The position numbers and the translations under genes are program-made. A stretch of 64,000 nucleotides of DNA from Ornithinibacillus scapharcae TW25 (GTDB lineage Bacteria; Bacillota; Bacilli; Bacillales; Amphibacillaceae): assembly GCF_000190475.1 (NCBI RefSeq), contig NZ_AEWH01000006.1:62001-126000 (forward strand). The letters run 5' to 3'. This document shows, one piece after another, positions 45,696 to 54,769 of this stretch. Under the pieces are notes generated by a model. It saw nothing but the letters and a program-made list of their open reading frames with translations. It was not told the origin of the DNA and did no database searches. Numbering within the stretch: position 1 is the stretch's first letter; the number at the start of each line of letters is the position of its first letter.

Positions 45696-46117
45696 GTTCT
45701 CACCCTTTTTGGATCATCACTAGGACAGCATCCATACCTTATATGTAATAATTAGGCATCATGCCTAAACTTGCCGTTCATCTTATTCTACTATAACGAT
45801 TTACCACTTTGATGTATAGGAAGATAGGCCTTTTGTCATTAATTTGTCTAAATTTAGCAAATGTAGTAAATCCGTCAAATTAGAGGGATTTGCCAAATAA
45901 GAATGGAGTAAAATTCATCATAATGGGTTATAATTCCAATTTCTATACGCTAAAATAGAATGTATAAAGTCTCCCATACATGTATTCTATTTCACAATTG
46001 GTTGTAGAAATGAAGGCAATACTAGTTACAAAATGTATTATACGTCAAATCTCTCGAAATATAAAATAATAAGAGTTACTAGTTAATAATAATTTTAGAA
46101 ACAAGGAGTCTGATATC
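45696..46117. promoter_or_regulatory. Divergent hemE/hmoB intergenic region with palindromes
   Basis: No gene is seen in these 422 bp. A perfect palindrome TTAGGCATCATGCCTAA (8+1+8) at 45752-45768 lies 57 bp upstream of hemE and is a likely operator. A second hairpin at 45953-45992 has 9-bp arms AAATAGAAT/ATTCTATTT but no T-run. TACTAGTTA occurs twice near hmoB (around 46019 and 46079). Promoters for both genes must lie here; none could be assigned with certainty. Confidence 0.5.
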
Positions 46118-46609
46118 ATGAAAGCATATATGACGAATGGAACTTTTGATTTTTTAAAGAAGTTAAAGGATAAATATCCAGCTATCCAGTTTTACTTCAT
46201 GTCCGGAACTTCCAATGATTTGGCTTATTATGAGGGTACCTCTTCAAAAGTGTTCGCAGCAGGCAGAGAATATGAAATCATTATTCAGAGCGGAAATATT
46301 CAAGATAAGGGCTATGTTGTCATGAATAATATACCTGTAACAGACGAAGGTAAACCGGTTTTCGAGGATAACTTTAAGAAAAGAAAACAAGCTGTCGACA
46401 ATCGGGAGGGATTCTTAGCCTTTCGATTATTAAAACCAAAGAAAGGGAATACATATGTTGTTTTCACACAGTGGAAATCCCATGAAAACTATGAGAACTG
46501 GAAGAATTCTAGTGACTTTCAAAAAGCACATAGTGAAACAAAACCACCCGCATATTTTGCAGATCGACCGTTTGTAAATACGTATCAAATGATGGAAGAA
46601 AAGGAATAA
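46118..46609 (+). CDS. hmoB: Haem-degrading monooxygenase HmoB
   Basis: A 163-residue protein matching B. subtilis HmoB (YhgC): an N-terminal half starting MKAYMTNGTFDFLKKLKDKY and a C-terminal ABM/IsdG-like ferredoxin-fold domain with NNIPVTDEGKPVFEDNFKKR, REGFLAFRLLKPK, VVFTQWKSHENYENWKNSSD and FQKAHSE. It opens the haem ring to release iron. Located divergently from hemE exactly as in B. subtilis, so haem synthesis and breakdown share one intergenic region. ACAAGGAGTCTGATATC precedes the ATG. Confidence 0.93.
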   Translation: MKAYMTNGTFDFLKKLKDKYPAIQFYFMSGTSNDLAYYEGTSSKVFAAGREYEIIIQSGNIQDKGYVVMNNIPVTDEGKPVFEDNFKKRKQAVDNREGFLAFRLLKPKKGNTYVVFTQWKSHENYENWKNSSDFQKAHSETKPPAYFADRPFVNTYQMMEEKE

Positions 46610-46627
46610 CTACTTCCTTACGAACAA

Positions 46628-46657
46628 AGGACAGTCCCTTTTTATCGGGACTGTCCT
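46628..46657. terminator. Bidirectional terminator between hmoB and thioredoxin-like gene
   Basis: AGGACAGTCCC pairs with GGGACTGTCCT around an 8-nt loop. Confidence 0.7.
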
Positions 46658-46705
46658 AATTTATATCTTCCTATCAGTTAAAACGCGGCTATACCAAGCG
46701 AATGG

Positions 46706-47185
46706 TTAATTCAACACATACTCTTCAAAAAACTCTGCGTACACTTCTTCTTCGGCTTGACCTTCAATACGAGTAACTTCTTTACCGTCCTTATAATGTA
46801 CAAGTGTTGGAGTTGAGCGAATCGAGAATTGAGTCACTTCTTGAGCGAATTCTAATAAGTTTAATTTTTTCATATCAACACCCATTTCTTCCGCTAATGG
46901 TGCTAAATATGGTGTCGTGTTTTGGCAGTATACACATGTTGGGCTGTAATAATACACCGTTACAGCTTCTCCACTTTCAACCGCTTCTTTTAAATCATCT
47001 GGTAAAATTTGATTACCATAGTTTGGGTCATCTAATTGGTCAATTGTTGGTTGTTCTAAGTCAGTAGTACCGTATGGATTGTCACTGCCTTCCAGTGCTT
47101 TATTATTCTTGTAATCAATGACAAAGTATAACGCAACGAATAATACGACAATAACGCCAATGATAATAAGCATTTTCTTTTGCAT
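46706..47185 (-). CDS. Membrane-anchored thioredoxin-fold protein, CVYC active site
   Basis: A 159-residue protein with an N-terminal membrane anchor (MLIIIGVIVVLFVALYFVID), an acidic linker and an extracytoplasmic thioredoxin domain: VTVYYYSPTCVYCQNTTPYL with CxxC near residues 88-91, and the cis-proline STPTLVHYKDG. It begins 2 bp after the bdbC stop, so it is the probable partner whose cysteines are oxidised by BdbC, or which transfers oxidising power to exported proteins. BdbA/ResA-like; the exact substrate is unknown. Confidence 0.85.
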   Translation of the reverse strand: MQKKMLIIIGVIVVLFVALYFVIDYKNNKALEGSDNPYGTTDLEQPTIDQLDDPNYGNQILPDDLKEAVESGEAVTVYYYSPTCVYCQNTTPYLAPLAEEMGVDMKKLNLLEFAQEVTQFSIRSTPTLVHYKDGKEVTRIEGQAEEEVYAEFFEEYVLN

Positions 47186-47187
47186 GA

Positions 47188-47616
47188 TTATTTCCCCCTA
47201 CCTTGTTTTAGTAATACTAGATGTGTAACAAAGATGATGATAAATGCTGTGCCCGCCATAAAAGGAATCGTGACGAACCCAAAGTAATTCACATATTGAA
47301 AATTACAAGGAACTAGTCCACAAGAACCTCCTGCTTCTGAGAGTGCAGGTAATTTTTGTATAAGATAATGATATGTAGAGACAAACATTCCTATTCCACT
47401 CATAAAAAGTCCTGGCAGAGCAATCGATAGATTCTTCTTAAATAATGCCGTTCCATAAATGATGACAAGTGGATACATCAGAATCCGCTGGTACCAGCAC
47501 ATTTCGCAAGGCTCATAACCCATCACTTCTGAGAAAAACAAACTTCCAGCAGTAGCGATTAGGGCTACTCCCCATATACCCATTAGGACATTTTCTTTTC
47601 GCTTCGAAAGACCCAT
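47188..47616 (-). CDS. bdbC: Disulfide bond formation protein, DsbB family
   Basis: A 142-residue protein with four membrane segments and two cysteine pairs: CEMCWYQRILMYPLV (CxxC near residue 38) and GGSCGLVPCNFQYVNY. This is the DsbB/BdbC layout, which passes electrons from thiol oxidases to menaquinone. In Bacillus BdbC with its partner is needed for competence pilus proteins such as ComGC. GAGGAGAATACCGGA precedes the ATG. First gene of a two-gene operon with the thioredoxin-like gene. Confidence 0.92.
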   Translation of the reverse strand: MGLSKRKENVLMGIWGVALIATAGSLFFSEVMGYEPCEMCWYQRILMYPLVIIYGTALFKKNLSIALPGLFMSGIGMFVSTYHYLIQKLPALSEAGGSCGLVPCNFQYVNYFGFVTIPFMAGTAFIIIFVTHLVLLKQGRGK

Positions 47617-47670
47617 TCCGGTATTCTCCTCATATTTTATTTCCCTAGTATTATACTAGGTAATAGAGTA

Positions 47671-47698
47671 AAAAACAAAAGAAGAGGGCTACCTCTTC
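47671..47698 (-). terminator. Terminator of the lia operon
   Basis: On the minus strand GAAGAGG-TAGC-CCTCTTC is followed by TTTTGTTTTTT. Confidence 0.8.
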
Positions 47699-47717
47699 AT
47701 CTAAAAGAATATGAAAT

Positions 47718-48344
47718 TCACATGAGATTATTCTTATGAACATAAACTGCAGCTTGTGTTCGATCATGTACATCTAGTTTGGCTAGAATATTGCTGACAT
47801 GTGTTTTCACTGTCTTTATTCCAATATAAAGCTTTTCACTTATCTCTTGATTGGTCATCCCGTTCCCAATGCAAAGTAGTACTTCCATCTCTCTTTCTGT
47901 TAAATCATCATGAAGCTTACGTTGTTCCCCACGAAAACTCGTCATCATTTTACTTGCCACTTTAGGTTCAATAACATTTTCCCCACTATTTGCCTTCTTA
48001 ATGGCAGTGACAATCTCGTCGGCTGAAGATGTCTTTAATAAATAACTAAACGCCCCGGCCTCCAGTGCAGGAAATACTTGCTGGTCATCGTAGTAACTAG
48101 TTAGAATAATTATCTTACAGGATGGGTATTCCTTCATTACTAGATTGGTTGCATCAATTCCTGTTCCATTATCCATCATCAAATCCATTAACACGACATC
48201 TGGCTTTTCTTTTAAGATTAACTTAGCACCTTCATTCCCACTACTTGCTTGACCGACAACATCTATCTCTGGATCTGTTTGCAAGTATGCTATAATGCCC
48301 TTTCTGACAATTTCATGATCGTCCACAACAATTACTCTGATCAT
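47718..48344 (-). CDS. liaR: Response regulator LiaR (NarL family)
   Basis: A 208-residue regulator with an N-terminal receiver domain (MIRVIVVDDHEIVRKGIIAY, phospho-acceptor Asp54 in VVLMDLMMD, Lys in YLLKTSSADE) and a C-terminal LuxR-type HTH (LTEREMEVLLCIGNGMTNQE, then KLYIGIKTVKTHVSNILAKL). It matches LiaR/VraR, which responds to cell wall antibiotics acting on lipid II. GGGGAGGGTTTGTT precedes the ATG at 48344. Last gene of the transporter-liaF-liaS-liaR unit. Confidence 0.93.
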   Translation of the reverse strand: MIRVIVVDDHEIVRKGIIAYLQTDPEIDVVGQASSGNEGAKLILKEKPDVVLMDLMMDNGTGIDATNLVMKEYPSCKIIILTSYYDDQQVFPALEAGAFSYLLKTSSADEIVTAIKKANSGENVIEPKVASKMMTSFRGEQRKLHDDLTEREMEVLLCIGNGMTNQEISEKLYIGIKTVKTHVSNILAKLDVHDRTQAAVYVHKNNLM

Positions 48345-48394
48345 AACAAACCCTCCCCTACTTAACATTATACAATGAATTCTGATAATTCATC

Positions 48395-49432
48395 TTAGCA
48401 TGGTATTCGTATATCAATATAGGTACCTTCATTAACATTTGAACGAATAGTAAAAGTACCACCTAATTCCTCGCTTCTTTCTCTCATTGTTTTTAATCCA
48501 TATGATGTCTTTTTCTCATTATCACCCGTTAGCTCAAAACCTTTGCCATTATCTGCAATATGCATAAATAACTCTTTTCCGCGCTTAAAAATCTCTAGCT
48601 TAACCTCTGTTGCATTGGCATGCCTTAATATATTCGATAAAGACTCTTGTATAATCCTAAAAACATGCTCCTCAGTAGCTTCTGATAGTTTGATTGTTTC
48701 ATCTATTACAAGTTCGAAGTCTATTTGCGATTTTTGCTTTAACTCTTGTACAAGCTTTTGAATCCCTTTGGGAAGTGGATCTCCAGAGAGATGGACAGGT
48801 CTCAAATGAAGTAATAACGCACGCATTTCGGATTGTGCCTGATGAGCTGCACCCGCTACTTCAACCATTTGTTCTTTCGCTAGTGACGGATTATGTTCGA
48901 TTTGCTTAATAGCTGCTTCAGACATCATCGCTAAAGCAAAAAGTTGTTGACTAACTGCATCATGTAAATCCCTAGCAATGCGCTGCCTTTCCTCCATAAC
49001 CGCTGACTTATGTGCAGATTTTGCTAATTCAGCCTTCTCATCAGCAAGACGTTGTAAGGACTTCACTTGGTTTTGTAGTTTTTCACCAAGTTCATTTAAA
49101 TCATTTCCGAATCTATTTATTTCATCACCTTCATTAAGATAGATTCGCGATTGGTAATTTCCATTGGCAAACTGTTTTATTAATAGAGACATATAATCCA
49201 TTCGTTGTTTTAATTCACCACTAGATCGAAAACCAACATAAATCGAAATAAAGAAAGAAATAATTGCATACAACCCTATAAATAGAAAGATACTGTTTGC
49301 AGTTAACCATGTTGGACTAAATAGGACATATATGGAAAGAAGAATTGCCAAAATAGTAATCAGCGTTAAAAAAAGTGCTGTTAAATGCGAAATGATGTAA
49401 CTATAACGGATATTAGAAAATCGACTTTTCAT
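48395..49432 (-). CDS. liaS: Sensor histidine kinase LiaS
   Basis: A 345-residue membrane kinase with two N-terminal membrane segments and a very short external loop (SPTWLTANS), an HAMP-like linker, the HisKA_3 motif EERQRIARDLHDAVSQQLFA with His157, and an ATPase domain ending in IADNGKGFELTG and YGLKTMRERSEELGGTF. This intramembrane-sensing architecture matches LiaS/VraS. GGGGAGGGTGTTTAG precedes the ATG. Confidence 0.93.
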   Translation of the reverse strand: MKSRFSNIRYSYIISHLTALFLTLITILAILLSIYVLFSPTWLTANSIFLFIGLYAIISFFISIYVGFRSSGELKQRMDYMSLLIKQFANGNYQSRIYLNEGDEINRFGNDLNELGEKLQNQVKSLQRLADEKAELAKSAHKSAVMEERQRIARDLHDAVSQQLFALAMMSEAAIKQIEHNPSLAKEQMVEVAGAAHQAQSEMRALLLHLRPVHLSGDPLPKGIQKLVQELKQKSQIDFELVIDETIKLSEATEEHVFRIIQESLSNILRHANATEVKLEIFKRGKELFMHIADNGKGFELTGDNEKKTSYGLKTMRERSEELGGTFTIRSNVNEGTYIDIRIPC

Positions 49433-49452
49433 CTAAACACCCTCCCCTTTCC

Positions 49453-50208
49453 TTACACATAATCCACTCGAATAGAGCCTGCTTTTAATTTTAAGGTAAA
49501 GGTTAATTTTCTTTTAGCAGAATCATAGTTTGGAGTTTCATAGTTAAGGGAGCGATTAATGCCATCAACCGTATTCCCAACGATATCAATATCTCCTGCC
49601 TTAATGGACGCGTTCACTCTAAACTCCAGATTTTCCGGAATAATAAGGTGAACATCACCTGCTAATGCGCTTATTGAAATAGGAATCTCTTTTTCTGGAA
49701 TATACCCTTTCGAAAAATCATAATAAAAGTCCCCAGCAAACGTTTTTATCGTCATCGGTTCCACTTTCCAATTTGGTTTATTATATTCATAATCTCCTAC
49801 AGTAAAGTAAGTGGTACTCTCTTCACTCTTATCATAATCTCCGTCCTTTTGAATAATTACCTTTGGTTTTCCAGAATTTCCAATCACCGCAAATCCAATG
49901 TAAATAATTAATAATGGCCATAGTTTGAATACATCATTGAATTTGAAGAAAATTATACCAAAGCGATCTAGTAACAGAAGGGAACCAAATATAAAGAAAA
50001 ATGATCCCCATGCCCAACTTCCACCACGATGTCTAAATCGGTCTATCATACATTTTATTCCAAAAATCACAAATAAAGAAGGGTAAATATAACTCCAAGC
50101 GGTTCTACTGTTCCATTCGAAGTCAATAACGCCTATGTTTCCCAACACTAGGACTAGACCAAAGGCGATAAGTGCTGCTGCAACAAAATAGCGGATTCCT
50201 TTACTCAT
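49453..50208 (-). CDS. liaF: LiaF, inhibitor of the LiaRS system
   Basis: A 251-residue protein with four N-terminal membrane segments (FVAAALIAFGLVLVLGNIGV to WPLLIIYIGFAVIG) and a cytosolic C-terminal LiaF/DUF2154 beta domain (IKTFAGDFYYDFSKGYIPEK, ISALAGDVHLIIPENLEFRV, IKAGDIDIVG, LKLKAGSIRVDYV). LiaF keeps LiaS inactive without cell wall stress. It overlaps the stop of the upstream MFS gene by 4 bp. Confidence 0.92.
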   Translation of the reverse strand: MSKGIRYFVAAALIAFGLVLVLGNIGVIDFEWNSRTAWSYIYPSLFVIFGIKCMIDRFRHRGGSWAWGSFFFIFGSLLLLDRFGIIFFKFNDVFKLWPLLIIYIGFAVIGNSGKPKVIIQKDGDYDKSEESTTYFTVGDYEYNKPNWKVEPMTIKTFAGDFYYDFSKGYIPEKEIPISISALAGDVHLIIPENLEFRVNASIKAGDIDIVGNTVDGINRSLNYETPNYDSAKRKLTFTLKLKAGSIRVDYV

Positions 50209-51461
50209 AGTGACTCTCTCCCTTGCGAAAGTTTAAAACCTAATAATTTCTTGTTTCTAAAACTATAGATAGCGATAGCAGTAACAACAACTCCGCTAAC
50301 CACGATAATGACCCTTATACTGATACCCGCTGCGATTAAGGAAGAAGTTACAATATAGGAAATAGGTGTTAACCCTGTTGAAACTGTCATAAACATACTC
50401 ATCATTCTTCCCAGCATTCGTTTCTCGGTTGTTTGCTGTAACATCGTAATTAATGGAATATTAACTACTTGCGTTAAGACCGACATTAAGGCAACTAATC
50501 CTGCCATCATCCAAATATTCGATGACAATCCCATGGTACTAAATGCAAGCCCTAGCCCAATCAATCCTAGGATTACCGTTTTCCCTGGACTTTTTAATTT
50601 CCAGCTTGCTAATAAAATAGCACCAGCTAGTGCACCGATTCCCATTGATGTTTGGATTGTTGCAAGGCTCACAGCACTTCCATTAAAGACATCTTTTACA
50701 ATTACCGGCATCCCAATAGCTATAGGACCTGAAAAGAATAGATTTAGGAAAAGCGCCATAACAACGACGGATATAATCAATTCCTTCTTTCGCGCATATT
50801 GGAAGCCCTCTTTTAAATCAGCTAATGGTGTATGCTTTTCATCCTCATCAGTCTCCAAGTGCTTTAGTCGAATAAATAAGACCGCTATAGCAGATAACAA
50901 TAACATAACAAAAGCGACCGAGAATACTCCTTCAAAACCTAATAGTGCAATTAATGTACCGCCAAGCGCAGGTCCAAGAATAGGACTAATTTGATTAGTC
51001 ATTTGTATAAAAGAATTTCCTCGTTGTAGCTGGTCATCCTCCAATAGATTCGGAATAAGTGAATTCATAGCTGGATAGCTAAACGCATCCGATATACCAA
51101 ACAAACCAGATAAGGCTAATAAATGCCATATTGCAACCTGATCAGTAATAATAAGTACTACCAATATACCAATTAATACCGCTCGAGAGAAGTCCGACCA
51201 AAATAAAATCGTTCGTTTATTTACTCGATCCGCAATGATTCCCCCAACAATTAATAAGATAAGTCTTGGAATTGCAGCTACAAAAAACAATAAACCAAAA
51301 TAAAAACGATTATCCGTAATACTCAGCATGAGCCATTCCGCACCTATTAAATAGACATAATAGCCTGGTGAGGAAAATAACGCACTAATTAATAGAAAAA
51401 CAAAATTTCGATTATGAAAAATTGGTACCTTTATATTTTCTTGCTTCTCTACAGCATCCAT
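50205..51461 (-). CDS. MFS transporter, DHA3-type, in lia operon
   Basis: A 418-residue transporter with twelve predicted segments and MFS motif GGIIADRVNKRTILFWSDFS. The N-terminal FHNRNFVFLLISALFSSPGY and MTNQISPILGPALGGTLIAL are typical of the DHA3 group (macrolide efflux, EntS-like). It overlaps liaF by 4 bp (ATGA), so expression is coupled to the stress system; its role may be export of an envelope-active compound. B. subtilis has liaIHG at this place instead. Confidence 0.87.
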   Translation of the reverse strand: MDAVEKQENIKVPIFHNRNFVFLLISALFSSPGYYVYLIGAEWLMLSITDNRFYFGLLFFVAAIPRLILLIVGGIIADRVNKRTILFWSDFSRAVLIGILVVLIITDQVAIWHLLALSGLFGISDAFSYPAMNSLIPNLLEDDQLQRGNSFIQMTNQISPILGPALGGTLIALLGFEGVFSVAFVMLLLSAIAVLFIRLKHLETDEDEKHTPLADLKEGFQYARKKELIISVVVMALFLNLFFSGPIAIGMPVIVKDVFNGSAVSLATIQTSMGIGALAGAILLASWKLKSPGKTVILGLIGLGLAFSTMGLSSNIWMMAGLVALMSVLTQVVNIPLITMLQQTTEKRMLGRMMSMFMTVSTGLTPISYIVTSSLIAAGISIRVIIVVSGVVVTAIAIYSFRNKKLLGFKLSQGRESL

Positions 51462-51546
51462 TCGAAATGCTCCCTTCTAACCTTCTATTACATTTATCTT
51501 AATCCTTCCAAGATAAAGGGAAAACCATCTTCAGAATGCTTTTAAC

Positions 51547-52200
51547 TCAGTCTAGAGACCGAGAAGGTATTCTGTTCTTACTTTTTTCTTTGAGTTTTCG
51601 GTACAGATAGATTAGGCCCACAAGGCAGATAAGGCCGATTATAAATCCAGCTAATACATCCGATAGAAAATGAACATTCGTGACATACCTACTCATACCT
51701 ACTATGATCACCAACAACGCAGCTATAATTTGAAGAAGTGTTCTCTTGGACTTCGAGTATATTTTATTGCCTATAAAATAGGCTAAAAATCCATAACATA
51801 CTAACGATGACATGGCATGCGCAGATGGAAAGCTTTCACCTGACGCATTGATTTCAGCCAGTACCAATGGACGCTCCCTACCAACAAGCTCCTTTATGAT
51901 TCTATTAAGTAAATGGGTGCCCATGACTCCTAATCCATATGTAATCCCTTCTATCCACGTGCGGTAAAGGATAAACAATAGGACTATACCAGCAATCGTA
52001 ACTGAATATATAACCGGATAGGAACCAAGAATAGTAATTTCTCGAGAAAAAGTATAGAATAATGTACCTGAAAGTTCTTCTGCAAATGGTTGTGTCCACT
52101 TATCTAAAAATGGTAACTGTCCTCGTACGATTTGATAAATCCAGGAACTCATAACAACTATCGCTAATAAAGATAAAGTAATGATTAATCTACTTTTCAA
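51547..52200 (-). CDS. PAP2 family membrane phosphatase
   Basis: A 217-residue protein with about six membrane segments and the three phosphatase motifs: KELVGRERP (KxxxxxxRP), SFPSAHAMSS (PSGH-type, with Ala), and SRYVTNVHFLSDVLAG (SRxxxxxHxxxD). Such enzymes act on undecaprenyl diphosphate, phosphatidylglycerophosphate or similar lipids on the outer face. TTG start at 52200 with GGAGGCAGG upstream. It lies 85 bp upstream of the MFS-liaFSR genes on the same strand with no clear terminator between, so it may be part of that unit. Confidence 0.9.
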   Translation of the reverse strand: MKSRLIITLSLLAIVVMSSWIYQIVRGQLPFLDKWTQPFAEELSGTLFYTFSREITILGSYPVIYSVTIAGIVLLFILYRTWIEGITYGLGVMGTHLLNRIIKELVGRERPLVLAEINASGESFPSAHAMSSLVCYGFLAYFIGNKIYSKSKRTLLQIIAALLVIIVGMSRYVTNVHFLSDVLAGFIIGLICLVGLIYLYRKLKEKSKNRIPSRSLD

Positions 52201-52272
52201 ATTGACCTGCCTCCAACCATCATTTTTCCATTCATCAACGCTAGTTTTTCCAGAATGAAATAAAATAATTTC

Positions 52273-52299
52273 TTGTCACACTAAAAAAGATGCTATAAT
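52273..52299 (+). promoter_or_regulatory. Likely sigma-A promoter with extended -10 for yhaA
   Basis: TTGTCA at 52273-52278 and TATAAT at 52294-52299 with TG one base upstream of the -10 (TGCTATAAT). The spacer is 15 bp, short, but the extended -10 compensates. Transcription would begin just before the AGAAGGAGG site of yhaA. Confidence 0.55.
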
Positions 52300-52330
52300 A
52301 GTAAAAAAATTCAGAAGGAGGAATTGGTCT

Positions 52331-53503
52331 ATGTTAACGGAAATACATAAAGCGATAGATGCTTTATATCCAGAAATGGTCGATATCCGCCGACATTTAC
52401 ATCAATATCCTGAATTATCCTTTCAGGAGTATCAAACAGCGCAATACATTACGAACTTTTATGATAAATTAGAAATCCCATATCAAAAGGAAGTCGGGGG
52501 AAACGGTGTAATTGCTACATTGAAAGGCGGCAAGCCAGGAAAAACAATTGCGCTACGGGCTGATTTTGATGCTCTACCAATTCAGGATGAGAAGGATGTT
52601 CCATATAAATCCAAGGTAGATGGTGTGATGCATGCTTGTGGACATGATGGCCACACAGCTACCTTACTGACACTGGCAAAGGTAATGAAATCCTATCAAA
52701 AAGAATTATCGGGTACCATTGTATTCCTTCATCAGCATGCAGAAGAATATGCACCAGGTGGGGCAAAGCCGATGATTGAAGCTGGAGCTTTAGAAGGCGT
52801 TGATGCTGTTTTTGGTACACATTTATGGGCCACCACTCCCCTCGGAACAATCCAATCCGCAAAAGACGTCCTGATGGCTGGGGCAGATCGATTTGAAATT
52901 ACGATTCAAGGGCAAGGTGGTCATGGCGCATATCCCCATGAAACAAAGGATTCGATTGTCATAGGTGCACAACTCATTTCACAGTTGCAACAAATTACAA
53001 GCAGACGAATCGACCCGCTTGAGACTGTAGTTTTAACTATCGGCATATTTGAAGCTGGAAATGCTTTTAATGTCATTGCAGATACAGCAAAACTCGTTGG
53101 AACTGTAAGATATTTAAATACAGATATTCAAGATCAAGTAATAGAGGAAATGGAGAAAATTATAAAAGGTGTTTGCATCGCAAATGAATGTACCTATTCA
53201 TTTGATTACATAAAGGGGTATCCACCTGTCATTAACCATGCTAAAGAGGTAGAACTTGTCCTACATGAAGCGAGAAAAATACCCGATGTACATCAGATAG
53301 AAGAAATCATACCAGTAATGGGTGGAGAAGATTTTGCTTATTATCTTCAAGAAAGGCCTGGGGCATACTTTTTTACAGGTGCTGAAAAGGAAGGAAATCA
53401 CTATCCACATCACCACCCTCATTTTGATTTTGATGAAAGAGCGATGCCAATTGCTGCCAAAACATTAATCAGTACTTACTTTGCTTATCAACAAGATATA
53501 TAA
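52331..53503 (+). CDS. yhaA: M20 family amidohydrolase YhaA-like
   Basis: A 390-residue paralogue of the gene at 643-1836, with IRRHLHQYPELSFQEYQTAQ, CGHDGH at 103-108, FLHQHAEEYAPGGAKPM, QGQGGHGAYPHETKDS and YPHHHPHFDFDERAM. Members hydrolyse N-acyl amino acids. Position next to ecsB matches B. subtilis yhaA. AGAAGGAGGAATTGGTCT precedes the ATG. Substrate unknown. Confidence 0.9.
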   Translation: MLTEIHKAIDALYPEMVDIRRHLHQYPELSFQEYQTAQYITNFYDKLEIPYQKEVGGNGVIATLKGGKPGKTIALRADFDALPIQDEKDVPYKSKVDGVMHACGHDGHTATLLTLAKVMKSYQKELSGTIVFLHQHAEEYAPGGAKPMIEAGALEGVDAVFGTHLWATTPLGTIQSAKDVLMAGADRFEITIQGQGGHGAYPHETKDSIVIGAQLISQLQQITSRRIDPLETVVLTIGIFEAGNAFNVIADTAKLVGTVRYLNTDIQDQVIEEMEKIIKGVCIANECTYSFDYIKGYPPVINHAKEVELVLHEARKIPDVHQIEEIIPVMGGEDFAYYLQERPGAYFFTGAEKEGNHYPHHHPHFDFDERAMPIAAKTLISTYFAYQQDI

Positions 53504-53511
53504 TGCCATGT

Positions 53512-53556
53512 AAAAAAGCATTCCTTGGATCAATTACTCCAAGGAATGCCTTTTTT
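53512..53556. terminator. Bidirectional terminator between yhaA and ecsB
   Basis: GCATTCCTTGGA and TCCAAGGAATGC form a perfect 12-bp stem with A/T-runs on both sides. Confidence 0.9.
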
Positions 53557-54769
53557 ACGCTAATTTTCGTTTGATATAACCATTTGTAAAGATGTAAATA
53601 AAGGCTAACCCAGAAATTAAAGTGATGATAGCACCTATGTAGGCTTGAGACAGTAGAAAAACAATCGCATAGATTATTGTCTGAATAACTCCCAGCTGCA
53701 ATAACCACTTCATTAATGCACTTCTTCTAGGTTCTGCTTCAACAGGATATATGTCTAGCCAGATGATGGTGCGATGGTGTTGATACAATGCCATCATTTG
53801 AAAACTACTCATGTACAGGAATAGAATTGCAAATCCAATCTTCACCCACAGGTTTGGTAGGAAGAAAATAAACAAACCGCCAATTACAATCAAACGAATA
53901 TACATGGCTAAATAATCTCCACCACGAATAAACGTAATCCGGTATAAGTAATCATAGGTAGCTTTCCGTTCAAATGGAATTCTTCTCTCCACAAATGACA
54001 CTAGCCAATTTCTTGGCTTTATTCGATTTTTTAAATTCGGTACGTCGGTAAACATATTAGCAAAACGATAAAAAGATTGCATACGGTTCTGGTCTTTTTC
54101 CAAAAGGAGCTCCCATGCAATTCCCGCCTGCTTACGAGAGATACCTAAATCATAAAGAAATACAATAATGAACAAAATAGTAGTAATTCCTGCAAGCAGC
54201 ATTTCTCCACTTATGATGAAATAGAAAACTGCAATATTAAGCAGGAATCTCGCTACTTGATCTATCAGTCGGAGATGTTCTTCACGTACCCTTAACATCC
54301 ACCAATTAGCGATTAAATTCCATAGCTTAAATATTAATACGACTAAGATGGTAACGAAGTATGTTTTCCCTTCACGCTCGCCAAAGGAAGCAGAATATAA
54401 AGGACCAAAAGCAGCCATTACAATTGCTACTATATATAGTTGAATAACAAAACTATAGATAAGAGCATTCCGGAAATAGGCTCTCATCTTATGTTCTGCC
54501 GGTAGAAGAAAAACTAAATCTGGTTCCTTTAACAGTGTTCGTACAGGGCTATAACTAACGACAACACCTAATACTATCCCCATAATCCATGCTGTTGGGA
54601 AATTATCTGGGAGATTTGCTAGCCATTGTTGGTAATAATATGCCAATGCAGCAACAAAAAATAGCATTGCAAAAGCAATATGCCCATTAAAAATATAACG
54701 AAGATACCTACTCATATCTTTTAGATGCGCATTGAAACGCTTCATAAAAAAGTCATGTGCATTAAACAT
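53555..54769 (-). CDS. ecsB: ABC transporter permease EcsB
   Basis: A 404-residue membrane protein with about eight segments, MFNAHDFFMKRFNAHLKDMS, then RYLRYIFNGHIAFAMLFFVA and the family block LLLEKDQNRMQSFYRFANMF, TDVPNLKN, FERKATYDYLYRITFIRGGD. It pairs with EcsA; loss of Ecs in B. subtilis affects competence, sporulation and protein secretion, partly through RasP. Its ATG overlaps the ecsA 3' end by 8 bp. No ecsC follows; yhaA is convergent. Confidence 0.93.
   Translation of the reverse strand: MFNAHDFFMKRFNAHLKDMSRYLRYIFNGHIAFAMLFFVAALAYYYQQWLANLPDNFPTAWIMGIVLGVVVSYSPVRTLLKEPDLVFLLPAEHKMRAYFRNALIYSFVIQLYIVAIVMAAFGPLYSASFGEREGKTYFVTILVVLIFKLWNLIANWWMLRVREEHLRLIDQVARFLLNIAVFYFIISGEMLLAGITTILFIIVFLYDLGISRKQAGIAWELLLEKDQNRMQSFYRFANMFTDVPNLKNRIKPRNWLVSFVERRIPFERKATYDYLYRITFIRGGDYLAMYIRLIVIGGLFIFFLPNLWVKIGFAILFLYMSSFQMMALYQHHRTIIWLDIYPVEAEPRRSALMKWLLQLGVIQTIIYAIVFLLSQAYIGAIITLISGLAFIYIFTNGYIKRKLA

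Noticed and set aside
46021-46090. Fur or PerR box before hmoB
   Set aside because: AT-rich with ATAATAATAAT-like bits, but no convincing match to either 15-19 bp consensus.
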